From Siphonodentalium dalli (taxonomy: Eukaryota; Mollusca; Scaphopoda; Gadilida; Siphonodentaliidae), in contig CP136065.1 in NCBI GenBank assembly GCA_032622095.1, positions 35,314,732-35,378,731 on the forward strand: a stretch of 64,000 nt of DNA, written 5' to 3'. This document shows, in pieces, positions 1 to 13,100 of this stretch (positions within the stretch are counted from its first letter, which is position 1; each line of letters begins with the position of its first letter). The notes below the pieces were generated by a model that ran no database searches, was not told the DNA's origin, and saw nothing but the letters and a program-made list of their open reading frames with translations. The position numbers and the translations under genes are program-made.

Positions 1-46
1 ATGATTGCCATGGCCTCCATTGACACCTACTGCTCATTACCCAGAG

Positions 47-436
47 TTAACCCTTTACCCAACAGAAGGGCCCTGTGCCAATGCATTCTCTTATATATGC
101 GAGTCGACCATAGGTCGCCTCGCATATATAAGAGAATGCATTGGCTTAACACATTAAAAATTATAAAATTGTTAAAGAATGTAAGAAAAAATGTTAAAAA
201 AAGATTTTTTTTAGGCCAATGCATTCTCTTATATATGCGAGGCGACCTATGGTCGACTCGCATATATAAGAGAATGCATTGGCACAGGGTATAACTGTAA
301 CTATCACAATGTGGTCAAGGAGCCGGTTCCAATGATATCCATATTTGTATGGTTTTATTGAGACAGACCCAAGATATTTTAGGCTGTTGAAGCTTTATTT
401 GGCCGGTTTTGGCCGGTTTGTTGGGTAAAGGGTTAA
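47..436 (+). mobile_element. Family A foldback MITE, complete copy A1
   Basis: Begins TTAACCCTTTACCCAACA and ends with its reverse complement, so it has an 18-bp terminal inverted repeat bounded by TTAA. Inside are two hairpins, 77-145 and 215-283, each 69 bp with 27-bp outer arms, one mismatch, 5 more paired bases and a 3-base loop. They are inverted relative to each other and joined by an AT-rich linker. A long right arm (284-420) follows. TTAA termini starting CCCT resemble piggyBac-type elements (family knowledge); no transposase is present. Confidence 0.85.
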
Positions 437-1046
437 AGCATATAATGGCAGGAATCATCATCTTGTATATTGCATAACGCCATTGATTTTAAATGCTTAT
501 AGTCTGTCAGACTAATAATTACTGGCAAGCTAAATTATTGAAAACCTTATGTTCAGATCTATAATTCAGGGTGGTGTTCAGGGACTGCAAACGAAGTCCT
601 GTCTCACAAAAACCCAAGTGGCTGATATAATTATCAACAATTTCTCTCCAGATCGTGTTACTAAATCCTGACCTATATGCATATAAAATGTGGCAGTGTT
701 GTTAACAGCACCAATTTATACCTAGACATAATATAGTTATATATACATCTGGTATTATGTACCCTGATAGGCTTAATTTATCAGAGATGCAAGGGCTCTG
801 AATCATGCAGGGGGGGGGTTGGGGTGGGGTGGTGGAGGGGAGTTGGAGCCCCATCAATCGAAGCAGTCGGGCTTCGCGCTGGCCCAAAATTCACTACAAT
901 ATCAAAAAAAATTCTGCTAAATTATCTCAGAATTTTACAAATGTTTTCTCATCAAGATAATGAGTCTTATTGACTGACAATTTATGTTTCAATGTATCTA
1001 CCTACGTCTGGTGACCACATTGAATTATAGGATCATGAATAATTTC
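437..1046. other. Non-coding stretch, nothing recognised except a G-rich tract
   Basis: No coding signal or repeat family was recognised apart from the G-rich run at 810-841. The 61-codon minus-strand frame over that run is low-complexity and not gene-like. Confidence 0.5.
810..841 (+). other. G-quadruplex-capable tract
   Basis: Four runs of four or more G within 32 bases, separated by TT, T and TGGTGGA. This fits the standard G4 pattern. Whether it folds in vivo is inference. Confidence 0.6.
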
Positions 1047-1313
1047 TTAACCGTTTCATGACGGGAGCTTCGCTGGTGCAACATTAAAGATCTTGTGCCA
1101 GTGCTTTCTCTAATATATTATGCGAGTGTCCCATAGGGAGCCTCGTATATAAAAGAGAATACACTGGCTTACAGGGTAAAGGTAAATAATGTTAGGTCAA
1201 TGCTTTCTCTTATTTTTGCGAGGCTCCATATGGGAGACTCGCATATATAAGAGAATGCCATTAGCACAATTTTTTCGCAAAATATCAGAAAGCTCCAGTC
1301 ATGGAAGGGTTAA
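1047..1313 (+). mobile_element. Family B foldback MITE, copy B1
   Basis: Left end TTAACCGTTTCATGACGGGAG and right end CTCCAGTCATGGAAGGGTTAA form a diverged terminal inverted repeat bounded by TTAA. The interior has two imperfect hairpins related to the family A hairpin (CATTCTCTTATATATGCGAG-like arms, loops around CCATAGGGAG), with GTGCCA and GGCACA flanks. Confidence 0.75.
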
Positions 1314-2078
1314 GAAACAGTGACATCTGAGGACTCTGTTTGGAAGAAATTGATGCAAATGTTATTAGGACTATATATATATCTTGGTTGTTGTCTGATT
1401 ACTAAGGGGAAAGAAATTCCAAAAATGAATTCCTGTTGAATAATACATTGTTTATATACATGTATATATAAAACAGTGAAATCGTGGAATTATTAAGTTG
1501 TTACATTCTGATATGATCTTTGCCAATTAACAAACACCCTATTGTAAAAATGTTGGTTTATAAAAGAAAATATTGTACCTACGTACCTACCTACCTACAC
1601 AGCCTTAAAGATATGGGTTGGGAGAGAAGAATCACAAAATCTTTTAATGATCGATGGCCTAACATTGGTTTAAATTAATGCCGAAGAATGAGAAATTGTC
1701 TTTTACCAACATAAACAAAATGATTACCTTGTAAGTTACACAGCATAATCTACACATGCTACAACATAAAATCTATTATTGTACATCATTGTGACCAAAG
1801 ATATCATTCTGTGTTGATATGCAGAAAATATAAAGCCGTTACAATTGACGTTACCATTGATGAAAGAAACATCCCACACAAAAGTCTGGGTGTAAATTCC
1901 GATATAGGAGAGTAATGTATTTTGGACATAAAACAGGCATCTGGAACAACAAGGGATTTGTTGATTTAAGTCGAGGGAATCTCGGGAATAGTCTGAGATG
2001 GGTTGGTGTAGCCCCCTCCCCCCCCCCCCCCCTTTGTAGGCACTTATGTAAACACCTGCTGCTAGAGGCCACTATTAT
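1314..2078. other. Non-coding stretch with a C homopolymer
   Basis: No gene recognised. Contains a short TACC tandem (about 1578-1600) and a C-rich homopolymer at about 2011-2031. The short frames on both strands around 1850-2110 overlap that low-complexity run and were not accepted. Confidence 0.5.
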
Positions 2079-2345
2079 GGAATCCATACTTTTCACTTTA
2101 AATTTGATTTGATGTAGATTTTTTATGATTGGTATAAGAACAACATCTCTCTATTATATAATTTTCTTTCTGTTTATTGCGGTTTTAGCTGATGTGACTA
2201 TTTTAACAGCTATACCCACCACGAAGGCCGTCTGTATCTTTACAAGACCACTGTGTGTCCTCCAAGTCTCCTGTATATTTGCAAATATAAATTTGAAAAT
2301 CTACATCTTGAGAGATTAAATTTAAAGTGGAAAGTATGGATTCCA
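2079..2345. mobile_element. MITE with about 45-bp terminal inverted repeats
   Basis: GGAATCCATACTTTTCACTT at the left is matched by the inverse at 2326-2345. The repeat continues through TTTAAATTTGAT and TGTAGATTTT with small gaps. No transposase frame inside and no certain target duplication. Family unknown. Confidence 0.6.
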
Positions 2346-2675
2346 AATTCAATAATCTAAACATATATTCTGGAATGTCAGACACACTATATCCAGACCT
2401 GGTTATATGTAGATAAATATTGTTATGATGTTATCCCCAGATAGGGATATAGGAATTTTCACTTCCATACTATCCCAGGTGCATGAGTAACCGAATCACT
2501 TACATGTACCAATGCATGGCAGGAATATTTTTAAAAAGTGGTAGACTAGTCCACCTTACTTTCATCATTGACTTGTAATTTTGATGCGGGTGTCTGAATG
2601 TAACTCATGACCTATTTGACACCCCTAATACTACTAGTACTACATGTACATGTATATGCACATTTTCTATATCAG

Positions 2676-2906
2676 AAATTAACCCTACTATGACTGGACC
2701 TTCCTGAAATTTTGTGAAAACCCTGTGCCCTTGACCTTGTAAGCCAGTGCATTCTCTTATAATATGGGAACCTCATTCTGCGGAGGTGTAAGCAGAGTGA
2801 GGTCCCCAGAGGGTGAATTTGGTATGCGGGGTAGCATCACTAAATTCACCCTCTGGGTACCTCATTCTGCAAATGACAGACACCCTATTTTAAGGCTTGA
2901 TCATGA
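2676..2906. mobile_element. Chimera of truncated family B and family E pieces
   Basis: Bases 2676-2764 match the left half of family B (ACTATGACTGGACC, TTCCTGAAATTTTG, CAGTGCATTCTCTTAT). The sequence then switches to a family E hairpin with GAGGTCCCCAGAGGGTGAAT and its inverse. Both elements lack termini at the junction, so one inserted into or recombined with the other. Confidence 0.6.
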
Positions 2907-2950
2907 AAGGGTTAAAGGGTTAGATCCACAGATCAGGGGTTGTTATGCTT

Positions 2951-3309
2951 TAAAGGGGCACTGTACACTAAATCCGACCATTTATGGGACCATCTCCTAT
3001 TATACTCAACAGAATACATGTAAACGCAACAAATGAATGAATTTTGAGCCATGGATGAATGCAAAATACACTCATTTACCGTATTAACAATACAAACAGC
3101 ATGATAATTATAATGAAATGAATTTATGGCTTGAGTCATTAACTCATTTTCATTATAATTACCATGTTGTTTACATCATTCATAGAGAACATGAGTGTAT
3201 TTTGCACTCATCCATGGCTCAAATTCATTCATCTGTCGCATGTATTCTGTTGAGTATAAAAGGAGATGGTCCCATAAATGGCCGGATTTAGTGTATAGTG
3301 CCCTTTAAT
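2951..3309. repeat. Family G palindrome G1, about 360 bp
   Basis: Starts TAAAGGGGCACTGTACAC and ends with a near inverse (GTGTATAGTGCCCTTTAA). The arms stay complementary through the centre near 3120-3150 with scattered mismatches. A second copy (G2) lies at 36226-36589. No open frame of note; a foldback element. Confidence 0.8.
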
Positions 3310-3332
3310 ATTTAGTTTCTCAATATGAAGAG

Positions 3333-3560
3333 AGTTAAAGTTATGTGAAACACTCCGGTTGGGTTATCGAATAGAAATGGAGAATATTCTTGCTCAACGT
3401 AGTTATTTTTACGAATATTAATCCAAATTTACAGCACACACCGTCATTCTTTTATATATTAATTAAATGCAATGACTCTCGATGGTGAACTAATTTGTGT
3501 TAGTTTATCGCCGGTTGTTGCGTCCTGAATCGAATACCGGACTGCTTTATTAGTCCATAA
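3333..3560 (-). repeat. Dispersed repeat I, minus-strand copy
   Basis: The reverse complement matches 50281-50660 and 57405-57775. Shared landmarks are GAGTGTTTCACATCA, TTTGTAAAAATAA, TTAATATATAA and CCATCGAGAGT. All three copies lie near exons of the MGAT4-like gene. No coding content or termini recognised, so the class is unknown. Confidence 0.65.
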
Positions 3561-3945
3561 GTGAACAAATACACGAATGTTTACCTCCAAAATCTGAACG
3601 CTGAAAGCGATGAAAGAGGCCGAATGTATTCAGTTATTGATTTGAATGTTTCCGCTTTTGAGTTGACCTGTGTTGACCTCGATCATCGTCCGTATCATAA
3701 CAGTTAGTTACAAACGGACGAAGTGTTCTTGGTACATTAATCAAATTTGTTGAAAAATTAAAACGAATATAATGGCTGATAACAATAAGATACGGCCGTA
3801 TTTATATTTAATCGTATTCCAAATAATAAATTCCGAAAGCGATACCAGCTGAACGAGCGTGCACACAGGTAATGTACTTTCGTACTATTGAATAAGCGTA
3901 CCAATTTAATTAGCGGTCTTTTGTCATGGTGAAATTGATTGAACA
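3561..3945 (+). other. Presumed 5' flank of candidate exon 1
   Basis: Lacks the repeat families seen elsewhere and is the likely place for the promoter and 5' UTR if exon 1 is right. The direct repeat TTGACCTGTGTTGACC lies near 3663-3680. A TATTTATATTT run occurs near 3798, but its distance to a start site is not testable here. Promoter role is inference only. Confidence 0.3.
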
Positions 3946-4102
3946 ATGGTGACTTCATGGATAATTAGAGCAATGACACGTTGTTTTTACAGCAGTTATG
4001 GTGCTGGAGTGGACTCACGGTGGTGGTTTATTGTCATCATCGCAGTTTTAATCAACTTAATTATCATAATTAATGAACTGTCGAGGAAAATGACACCTCA
4101 GA
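3946..4102 (+). CDS. MGAT4: MGAT4-like candidate exon 1, cytosolic tail and signal anchor
   Basis: ATG at 3946 sits in a good start context (A at -3, G at +4), and the frame has an in-frame stop just upstream. A second ATG at 3973 is possible. The product has about 25 residues, then the hydrophobic run [17 protein letters not shown], then [10 protein letters not shown]. This is the type II membrane-anchor layout of Golgi glycosyltransferases. The frame stops at 4105, so splicing must occur just before it. The only phase-matching GT after the anchor is at 4103 (CAGA then GTTGAA), a weak donor. Joining gives ...PQ-N-NGYEEL, which resembles the family stem segment. Exon 1 could instead lie upstream of the window. 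Confidence 0.6.
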
Positions 4103-7100
4103 GTTGAATATAGACAAGAATATTAAACATAACATATCCCCAGTCTACACCAAAGCTGACAAGAGCTAAGCATCAATTATGTAAAATCTACTGTCAACAA
4201 CATTTTTTAAATCCGTGAATCATCATAAAATTTGTCGTTTTACGTGTTTTCTGGTTTATCTATACATATATGTATATGTCATATTATAACACGTTTTATC
4301 TATTGTAATTTACTTTTTATATTGAATAAAGTTTAATTAATCAGTAAGGAGGTGTTCGGGTCGCAATAACTCTTACTGCTGGCGGCGATATATTCTGATG
4401 GTTGTGCAATTTTCTGTAAACCGAACACCTCTCTCAACCGAACAGAAGGACTGATCCGAAGGGTGTTCGGTTTAGAGAGGTTTTACTGTATTTACAATTT
4501 AGCGTAGTTGAGACGATAATTTCTATGGAGTGGTATGGTCGTTTTCTTATGAGATTTTCGGCAATGTTAGTAGAATGCAACATTCCCACAGTTGGCATGG
4601 CACCTAAGTACTACTTTATCTGCTTCACGCACTGAACAAGTCCATAATATGTCTTTAATTGATGCACTTTTTCCTGAATTTGACAGATAATGGCTATGAG
4701 GAGTTAATGTCCCAGCGATATGCTGAAATAAAAGAACGTCTGCAATTCACCGAAACACTCAACAGACATCGAGAGAATGAGTTACATCTTCTTCGTAAGC
4801 AGCTTGGGTACTTTGCGCAATCATTTTATCATTCAAATATCACCAACAAGTAAGTTTTTATTATGTTATCATAGACACTGAAATAATTATCATTCATATC
4901 AACGTTAGAGGGAGACGATTCCCCTGAAAGTTATCAATTCTCTGTTTGGCGGGGGGGGGGGGTGTTAAATGACTTCTCTTGTATTAACCCTTTCAGTGCC
5001 AGGGGCCGATCTCATCGGCCCAAATTTATGGTTTGTAAAATGGGCCCTAAATTTTTTTTATTTTTTATTTTTTTTAAAGATTGTTTTGGGTTGAATTATT
5101 TTTGGGTATGCTAAAGCATGCTATAGCAAATTTAAAAACAAACTGAATAAAACCTTAGGGGCATGTTATAACTCAAAACTATCACCAAGTATTCATAGTA
5201 TTAATTTTGATGCCCATGAAAAACGTGAGATTCCCTGGCACTAAACCTACAAAATAAGTCTGTTAAAGAATATAAGAAAACATTATTAAAATTGTAAAAA
5301 ATTATAAAAAATAATAACAAATGATGAAAAATTGTTAGGCCAATGCATTCTCTTATATATGCGAGGCGACCTATGGTCGACTCGCATATATAAGAGAATG
5401 CATTGGCACAGGGTATATGGGTTGATACAAAAATCAGACCTGGCACTCAAAGGGTTAAAAGTATGCATAATCAGGGTGTCCATCAGCAAAATGAAACAGA
5501 ATAATAGCTTAGGCCTCATCTTATATGGAAAGTTTCTTTATTATAAAAGTTCTATAGAAACTTCTTCCCATAGAGTCTATTTTGTTTTTAATTTAGTTTC
5601 TCTATATCCCCAAATTGGCAGACAACACATTGCATAATCGAGGTTCCAAATGGGTTACATCACAATATTCACCATTTGGGAACTTCAATCTGAGTCTATG
5701 TCTCCCATAGCAGATGAAGCCATGCAGAATGAGGTCCCCAGAGGGTGAATTTGATGATGCTAGCTCGCTATGCAGGATAGCGTCACTAAATTCACCCTCT
5801 GGGAACCTCACTCTGAAAATGACAGGCACACTAAATTCAGACTTGTTCGAGAACACTTCTGTTCCTCCTGTGAAAACAATAGCTATCGAAATTAGAGAAA
5901 ATTGGATCAATCTCTCATAATCAAATAACAAGCCACAATGCAGACGGAAAGAGGTGCCCTTCAGCCCTAATACAGGGAAACAACTGGCTGCGTTCCAATT
6001 CCTGATGGCTTAGCCGATGGCAAAGACAAATATAGAAGTGCTCTCCCTGCAAACTGTCATCCCAATTTAATAAACGGTTTCCATTTCCTAATTGGTCCTT
6101 TTTACCAGGTCCTATCAAATCTCTACTCAGCCAGAAAAGTAGAGATATGAAACTGTTGGACTAAATCACCCTAATCAATAAGACTCCAGAAGATACCGTC
6201 CATCATAATACAATTCCGTGCTCCTCAGACAAATTATTTTCCTGTTTAAGCTTTAGAGAACAACACGAGCATAAGTTTTTATGCGTTTACCAATGGTTTA
6301 ACCCTTTACCCAACAAACCGGCCAAAACCGGCCAAATAAAGCTTCAACAGCCTAAAATATCTTCGGTCTGTCTCAATAGAACCATACAAATATGGATATC
6401 ATTGGAACCGGCTCCTTGACCACATTGTGATAGTTACAGTTATGCCCTGTGCCAATGCATTCTCTTATATATGCGAGTCGACCATAGGTCGCCTCGCATA
6501 TATAAGAGAATGCATTGGCCTAAAAAAAACAATTTTATAATTTTTAATGTGTTAAGCCAATGCATTCTCTTATATATGCGAGGCGACCTATGGTCCACTC
6601 GCATATATAAGAGAATGCATTGGCACAGGGCCGTTCTGTTGGGTAAAGGGTTATCCACTACTGGTAAGGGGGTGCTCGCTAGTAGTCCAACAGACCGGGT
6701 ACACACACCCCAGTAACCCTGGAGGCAAGCCTGAGCTTAATGGGCTAGCATCACCAAAATCACCCTCTGGGAACCACATTCTGCATGGCCTCGTCTGATA
6801 TGGGAGACATAGACTCAGATTGAAGTTCCCAAATGGTGAATATTGTGATGTACACCCATTGGGAACCTTGATTATGCAATGTATCGTCTGCCAATTTGGG
6901 GTTGTAGAGGAACTAGACTACAAAAGAAATAGAATCCAAGTTTCTATAGAAATTTGATAATTTCTAAGCAGAACGAGGTCCCCAGAGGGTGAGTTTAGTG
7001 ATGCTAGCCCGCTATGTTGGATAGCGTCACTAAATTCACCATCTGGGGACCTCATTCTGCAAATGACAGACACACTAAACTCAGGCCTGATGGCTTAGCC

Positions 7101-10100
7101 ACTACTGATAAGGATGTGGCTTGTGAGTAGTCAAATAGACCAGGTACACAGACCCCAGTAATGCTGGAGGGGTCAGGTTACTACATTTTCAGATTTTTGC
7201 ATTTTTGGACTAGGAACCAGTCTATTCAACAAGAAACATTGAATGCGAGCACAAACATACATGAGAGTTTTTTTACCCTGTGCCAATGCATGATTTACAC
7301 TCATGATATGAACACAGAGTCATGTACTGATACGTAATCCCCTATGGACGCACACCATCCACATGTATGCCAATGGCTATTCATTTTAATATTGTGACCC
7401 GCCATATCAAATCCAGTCGGAAGTCGGGATTTTTTTACCCTGTGCCAATGCATTCTCTTATATATGCGAGTCGACCATAGGTCACCTCGCATATATAAGA
7501 GAATGCATTGGCCTAACAATTTTTTATCATTTTTTTTAAAATAAATGTTTCTGACAATTTTTAGGACATAAAATAAAAAACATCCATTACCCTGCAGGGA
7601 GCCCCACACATATATAGAAGCATATAGAAGAGTGTTGTCTGCTCATGTTTGTCTGGGGCTCTGTATGGGTGAAATTATAAAATTGTTAAAGAATACAAGA
7701 AAAAATTATTAAAATTGTAAAAAATTGTTAGGCCAATGCATTCTCTTATATATGCGAGGCGACCTATGGTCGACTCGCATATATAAGAGAATGCATTGGC
7801 ACAGGGTAAAAAAATCCCGACTTCCGACTGGATTTGATATGGCGGGTCACTATTGTCCGTTTATAAAATGTCATATCTTATTAGCATTTTAGCCCTTTCT
7901 ATACTAAATGGATTCTCCCAGTCAGGTAAAAAGTGTTCATCGGAATGGTCTATTATTGATTTGGAGAGATGTGCAGGTAATATAAGCAGATGACAGATAA
8001 ATAAAAGTGCAGAAGGAGCCCTATTGATTGAGGGAAATGTTCAGATAATAAGTCAACAAATGACCTATGGGATATCTACTCATTAATGAAGATTTAGTTT
8101 TGAAAGGGTAAAAAGGTGCATACACTGCCATCAGCCTGTCGGTTTAACCCTTTGAGTGCCAGGTCGATTTTTGTATCAACCCATATACCCTGTGCCAATG
8201 CATTCTCTTATATATGCGAGTCGACCATAGGTCGCCTCGCATATATAAGAGAATGCATTGGCCTAACAATTTTTTTTTTTTTACAATTTTAATAATTTAT
8301 TCTTATATTCTTTAACAGACTTATTTTGTAGGTTTAGGGCCGATGAGATCGGCACCTGGCACTCAAAGGGTTAATATTATGTCATGATGCATTCTGAATG
8401 ACATTAAAGTAATCGTTCTCTGTTGGGTTAAATCACCCTAATCAATAAGACTCCAGAAGATATCATCCATCTTAATACAATTCCGTGCGCCTCAGACAAA
8501 TTATTTTCCTGTTTAAGCTGAAGAGAACTACACGAGCATAAGACGAATTTGTGTCATTCCAGGCAAAAAAAATCACACTTCCTTGTTGAATTAAGGTGGC
8601 GTTGAGGTGACCAAATTGTTCCACCTTCACAGAGATATAAGTTAGTTAAAAAAAATATTTGAATCTCAGGTAATTTTTTTCTGAATCAATGAGGCAGGGA
8701 GGACTTTATTTTTTTTAATTTTTGTGCACATCGTAGGCATGGATTATAATAGCTTCCCTTGTCTAGTAATAGTCTGAAAATGTAGAGGGAACTTTGTTAT
8801 GCATATAAACTGATTTGTGACCCGCCATATCAAATCCAGTCGGGATTTTTTTACCCTGTGCCAATGCATTCTCTTATATATGCGAGTCGACCATAGGTCG
8901 CCTCGCATATATAAGAGAATGCATTGGCCTAACAATTTTTTACAATTTTAATAATTTTTTCTTGTATTCTTTAACAATTTTATAATTTCACCCATACAGA
9001 GCCCCAGACAAACATGAGCAGATGACACTCTTCTATAATATGCTTCTATATACATTGTATGTGTGGGGCTTCCTGCAGGGTAATGGATGTTTTTTATTTT
9101 CTGTCCTAAAAATTGTAAGAAACATTTATTTAAAAACATGATAAGAAATTGTTAAGCCAATGCATTCTCTTATATATGCGAGGCGACCTATGGTCGACTC
9201 GCATATATAAGAGAATGCATTGGCACAGGGTAAAAAAAATCCCGAATTCCGACTGGATTTGATATGGCGGGTCACATATAATCTGATATAAAATGTGCTG
9301 TCAGTAGATAACACAGGGATTAACTATATATATAATTATCCTTAATTTCCTCCAGTGCCTTTCAATTGTTTTGGAGTTACAATTAGTACACCAGACTATG
9401 ATGATCTCCTAATCATTTTTTTCCCTCGAAAAAAATATTTCGGGGGACTATTAAAATAGCCGGTGTCCGTCCGTCCGTCCGTGCGTGCGTGCGTCCGGAA
9501 ATGGTTTCTGGATGATAACTTTAGTTTCGGTTATTAGATCAAAAGCAAATTTCATAGGTGAGTTTATCAGACCAAAATAAAGGTCAAGTTCGAATATGGG
9601 TTTGCTCCGCCCATTTTTGCGAGAGTTATGGCCCTTTTTTGACTTGGAAAACCCCTGAAAGTTGGTTTTCGGATGATAACTTTAGTAGAGTTAATCGGAT
9701 TCAAACCAAATTTGGTATATTACTTTCTCCCAGCAAAACACAGGTCAAGTTCGAACATGGGTTCTGCCCGACCATTTTTGGCAGAGTTATGTCCCTTTTT
9801 CGACATAGAAAATTCAATTTTTCATATTTTTTTTGGTTTCCGGATGATAACTTGATTTTGGATTGTTTATATGCAAAACCCGTTTTTTTGTGGATTACTT
9901 ATATCAAAATACAGCTCAAAGTGTTCGAATTTCGGTTTAATCCGATAATTTTTGCGAGAGTTATGGCCCTTTTTTGTCCGCCGACCGGACATATAAAACC
10001 CCAAAAGTTGGTGTCCGGATGATAACTTTAGTAGAGTTAATCAGATTTAAATCAAATATGGTATGTCTCTTTCTACCAGCAAAACACAGGTCAAGTTCGA

Positions 10101-13100
10101 ATTCGGGTTCCGCCCGCCAATTTTCACCAGAGTTATGTCCCTTTTTTACTTAGAATTTTTGCCAATTTGAGGTTTCCGGATGAAAACTTTAGTAAATGTG
10201 TACTGAATGAAATTAAATTTGGTATATGTAGGTTTACTAGCACAAAAGACAGATCAAGTTCGACGAATTTGAGTTTGAACCGATGATTTTGCTCAGAGTT
10301 ATGGGCTTTTCGACTTAGAAAATTCAATTTTTCTTGTAATTTTCTTCATTTTGTGCCAATTTGAGGTTATATTTTGACTTTAAGAGTTTTTTTAAGATTT
10401 GGTTATTTGTATGCATGACAGTAATGAGACAATGCACAAGTGTCTTATCCATATAGTATACTTCTACAAAGCCTCCGCTCCAAATGAAGCCACCGGTTCG
10501 GGGGACACTGTGGCCGAACGGCCTTTTATCTTTAATGTAGTCATCTACTTATATTCTATGTCACTATATGTATATAAGATAGTCAATCTTCACACATTAC
10601 ACATAGATATGTTAAAGAGTTCATGTATTTTGCAATTAATGCTCAATACGTATGGACATGTAAAAACATACCAAAATAATTTTGGAAAAATTGTATTTGT
10701 TTTTGTTTTTTTTATAGTATTTTTGTTATAGCCATTGTACCAGCTCTGTTGTCAAAATTAGTGCAGGACTATATACATGTTTTAAGGAACTCTCTTTGAT
10801 TTTATGTTGATATGTATATTCTTTTTTACATGTATTACCGCATATGGGGGTGCGCAGTAAAATCATCGGCCGAATCTCAATAAACCATACCATATAACAT
10901 CAAAAATTTAAATAAAACGTCCAATGCGGACCATTTATTTCAATCGGCAGTGTTTGAGACTCAAATAATATTTTTTATTTGACTTTACTGACATCTGAAA
11001 ATTCAGGGACTGTTTTTGGCCTCATTCCCAATGGGAAATAAATAGACAATAGTTAACTGTTCTGAGTAGCATACCGTTTTTATCCTCGAGTGAGATGCGG
11101 GGTGATTATTTTTACAAGGCGAGAGCAAGTGAAATAATCCTCACATCTCTCAAGAGGAGAAAACCTGTACACAACTCAGAACAGTTGACTGTTGGCAGCC
11201 AGTATATTATATTTTCTATACAAGTTTGTTACGACCCACAGCACAATGAAATACACGGTTAGATCTAATACGTTTTTAAACCTACCAGCCATTTCTGTCA
11301 AAATAACGCGCAAGGATACCGAATGAAGCAAAATTTGATGTCATGACGCAGAGCTAAGAGTAGGACAACGCCTTGAGAGTAGGATAACATGTTCAGTCTT
11401 CTCGGATTGGGGATATGTTTTAGATTTTGATGTAAAAAGTTGATGACAATATAATAATAAGTTTCTTTCCAATTTTTGAACCAGAAAATAATTGTAAAAT
11501 TCTTGCTTGCTGAAAAAATAAAAAAATATTTCAGAATTATCAACAGATTTCATTGCTATCCTAAAAATTACTGGGGATGTTTTTATCTGTATGTGTAGAT
11601 AAATTATCAGCAGGACTGCATTTAGCTTTAATAAGATTGTAACATGTTTTATCGAATTTTTTATTAGAAATCACCCGATGGGGGTGGATCTTCTAGAATT
11701 GGCGTCCATCATTGTTCACTGTGAGATAAATCTGGGAAAATTATGACCTTGGAAGACGAGTTTGGTGTTCAAAAATAAATTAAATGGTAAAATGCTGTGG
11801 ATAAAAATGGAACAGAGGGGCGTTGTATGGTATTACTTGAAAGAGGAATCCTTTACTGATCCATCCGTGTCGACATCGATGCCATTGCTCCGATAAATGG
11901 AATAAACTTGTCCGTTTTGCGAGTGATCGTAAATCAGAGGAAATTGTTTCATTCCCTTTCTCTCAAGTATACAACCATGATGAAAAGCAGGCGTGTATAT
12001 AGGAACAGTACATATTGGCAGTGCGGGTGAAGGAGACAGGAGGTGGAGGCAGCTGAGCACTTTTCAAACCCCTGTCGGTTAACATTAGAAGGAAGTAAAT
12101 ATTTTGAATTATGTCCCTTTGGTTTCTACAGTGTATATCGAATATGAGTTTTTAAACATTCTGGCATGCGATTTGTGTGAAATATTTCAAATAAATTTAC
12201 AAATTTAGGAAATAAATTCTCATGGCAATTTTATTGTAGAAATGAGAGTGTTTCTGATTTGTTACGCATTCGTATCTGAACATTATACGGAGATTGTGGC
12301 TGGATATGACTACCTCATTTTGTGAAAAAAAATGTGTTGATGTGGAAAATGTATACTGAGAAGTCTGAAAATGCATAGCTCAAAAAGTACTCCTCTGTAG
12401 CACAAGATGTCAAAATGGTTGGTCATCATGACCTGATGAGACATACACTTCGGATACCTCAAACTTAGCATGGGTATGACAAAACAACAAGTTACTTCTA
12501 ACCCTTAAATCTATTTCACTCCTACTTTCATTAAATGGACCGTCTGATTTGTGTCTGGCCTAAATATAGTGTGTCTGACATTTGCAAAATGAGGTCCCCA
12601 GATGGTGAATTTAGTGATTCTACCCCACACACAGCATCATGAAATTCACCCTCTGGGGACCTCATTCTGCTTAGGCCTCATTTCTGGGAAGTAACTATAG
12701 TATCAAATTAACATTGTTTTTAGTTACTTTTCCCCTTCTGTTCAGTATATCACCTAATTCGTAGAAGATCAATTGCATAATTGAGGTGACTAATGGGTGA
12801 ACATCACATAATTCAACTGGGGAACTTCAATCTGATCCTAGGTATCACATAGCAGTTGAGGACTAAACAGAATGTTGTCTCCAGAGGGTGAATTTGGTGA
12901 TGCTAGAATGCTATGCGGGATAGCGTCACTAAATTCACTGTCTGGGGACCTCATTCTGCAAATGTCAGACACACTAAATTCAGACTTGATGGTGTCTATG
13001 TATTATATTCATGCTGCCCGATGGTTAGAAGATAGATCGAGACCGATGACTGATCACCCCAGCATGAAATACTATTTTGAGACAAATATGTCTTTGTTTT

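Noticed and set aside
77-283. Hairpins as microRNA precursors or transcription terminators
   Set aside because: They occur in many copies inside transposon termini; no unique, conserved precursor can be argued from sequence alone.
4659-4853. 64-codon frame as a stand-alone small protein starting at 4659
   Set aside because: Its first nine codons are the intron polypyrimidine region and acceptor; the rest is exon 2 of the MGAT4-like gene ending at a GTAAGT donor.
5332-5637. Many 60-110 codon frames containing QCILLYMR and RIYKRMHW
   Set aside because: These peptides are translations of the 69-bp hairpin in all its copies and not genes.
9558-10022. 154-codon plus-strand frame
   Set aside because: It runs through the tandem modules of repeat K; the apparent peptide repeats come from the DNA repeat.
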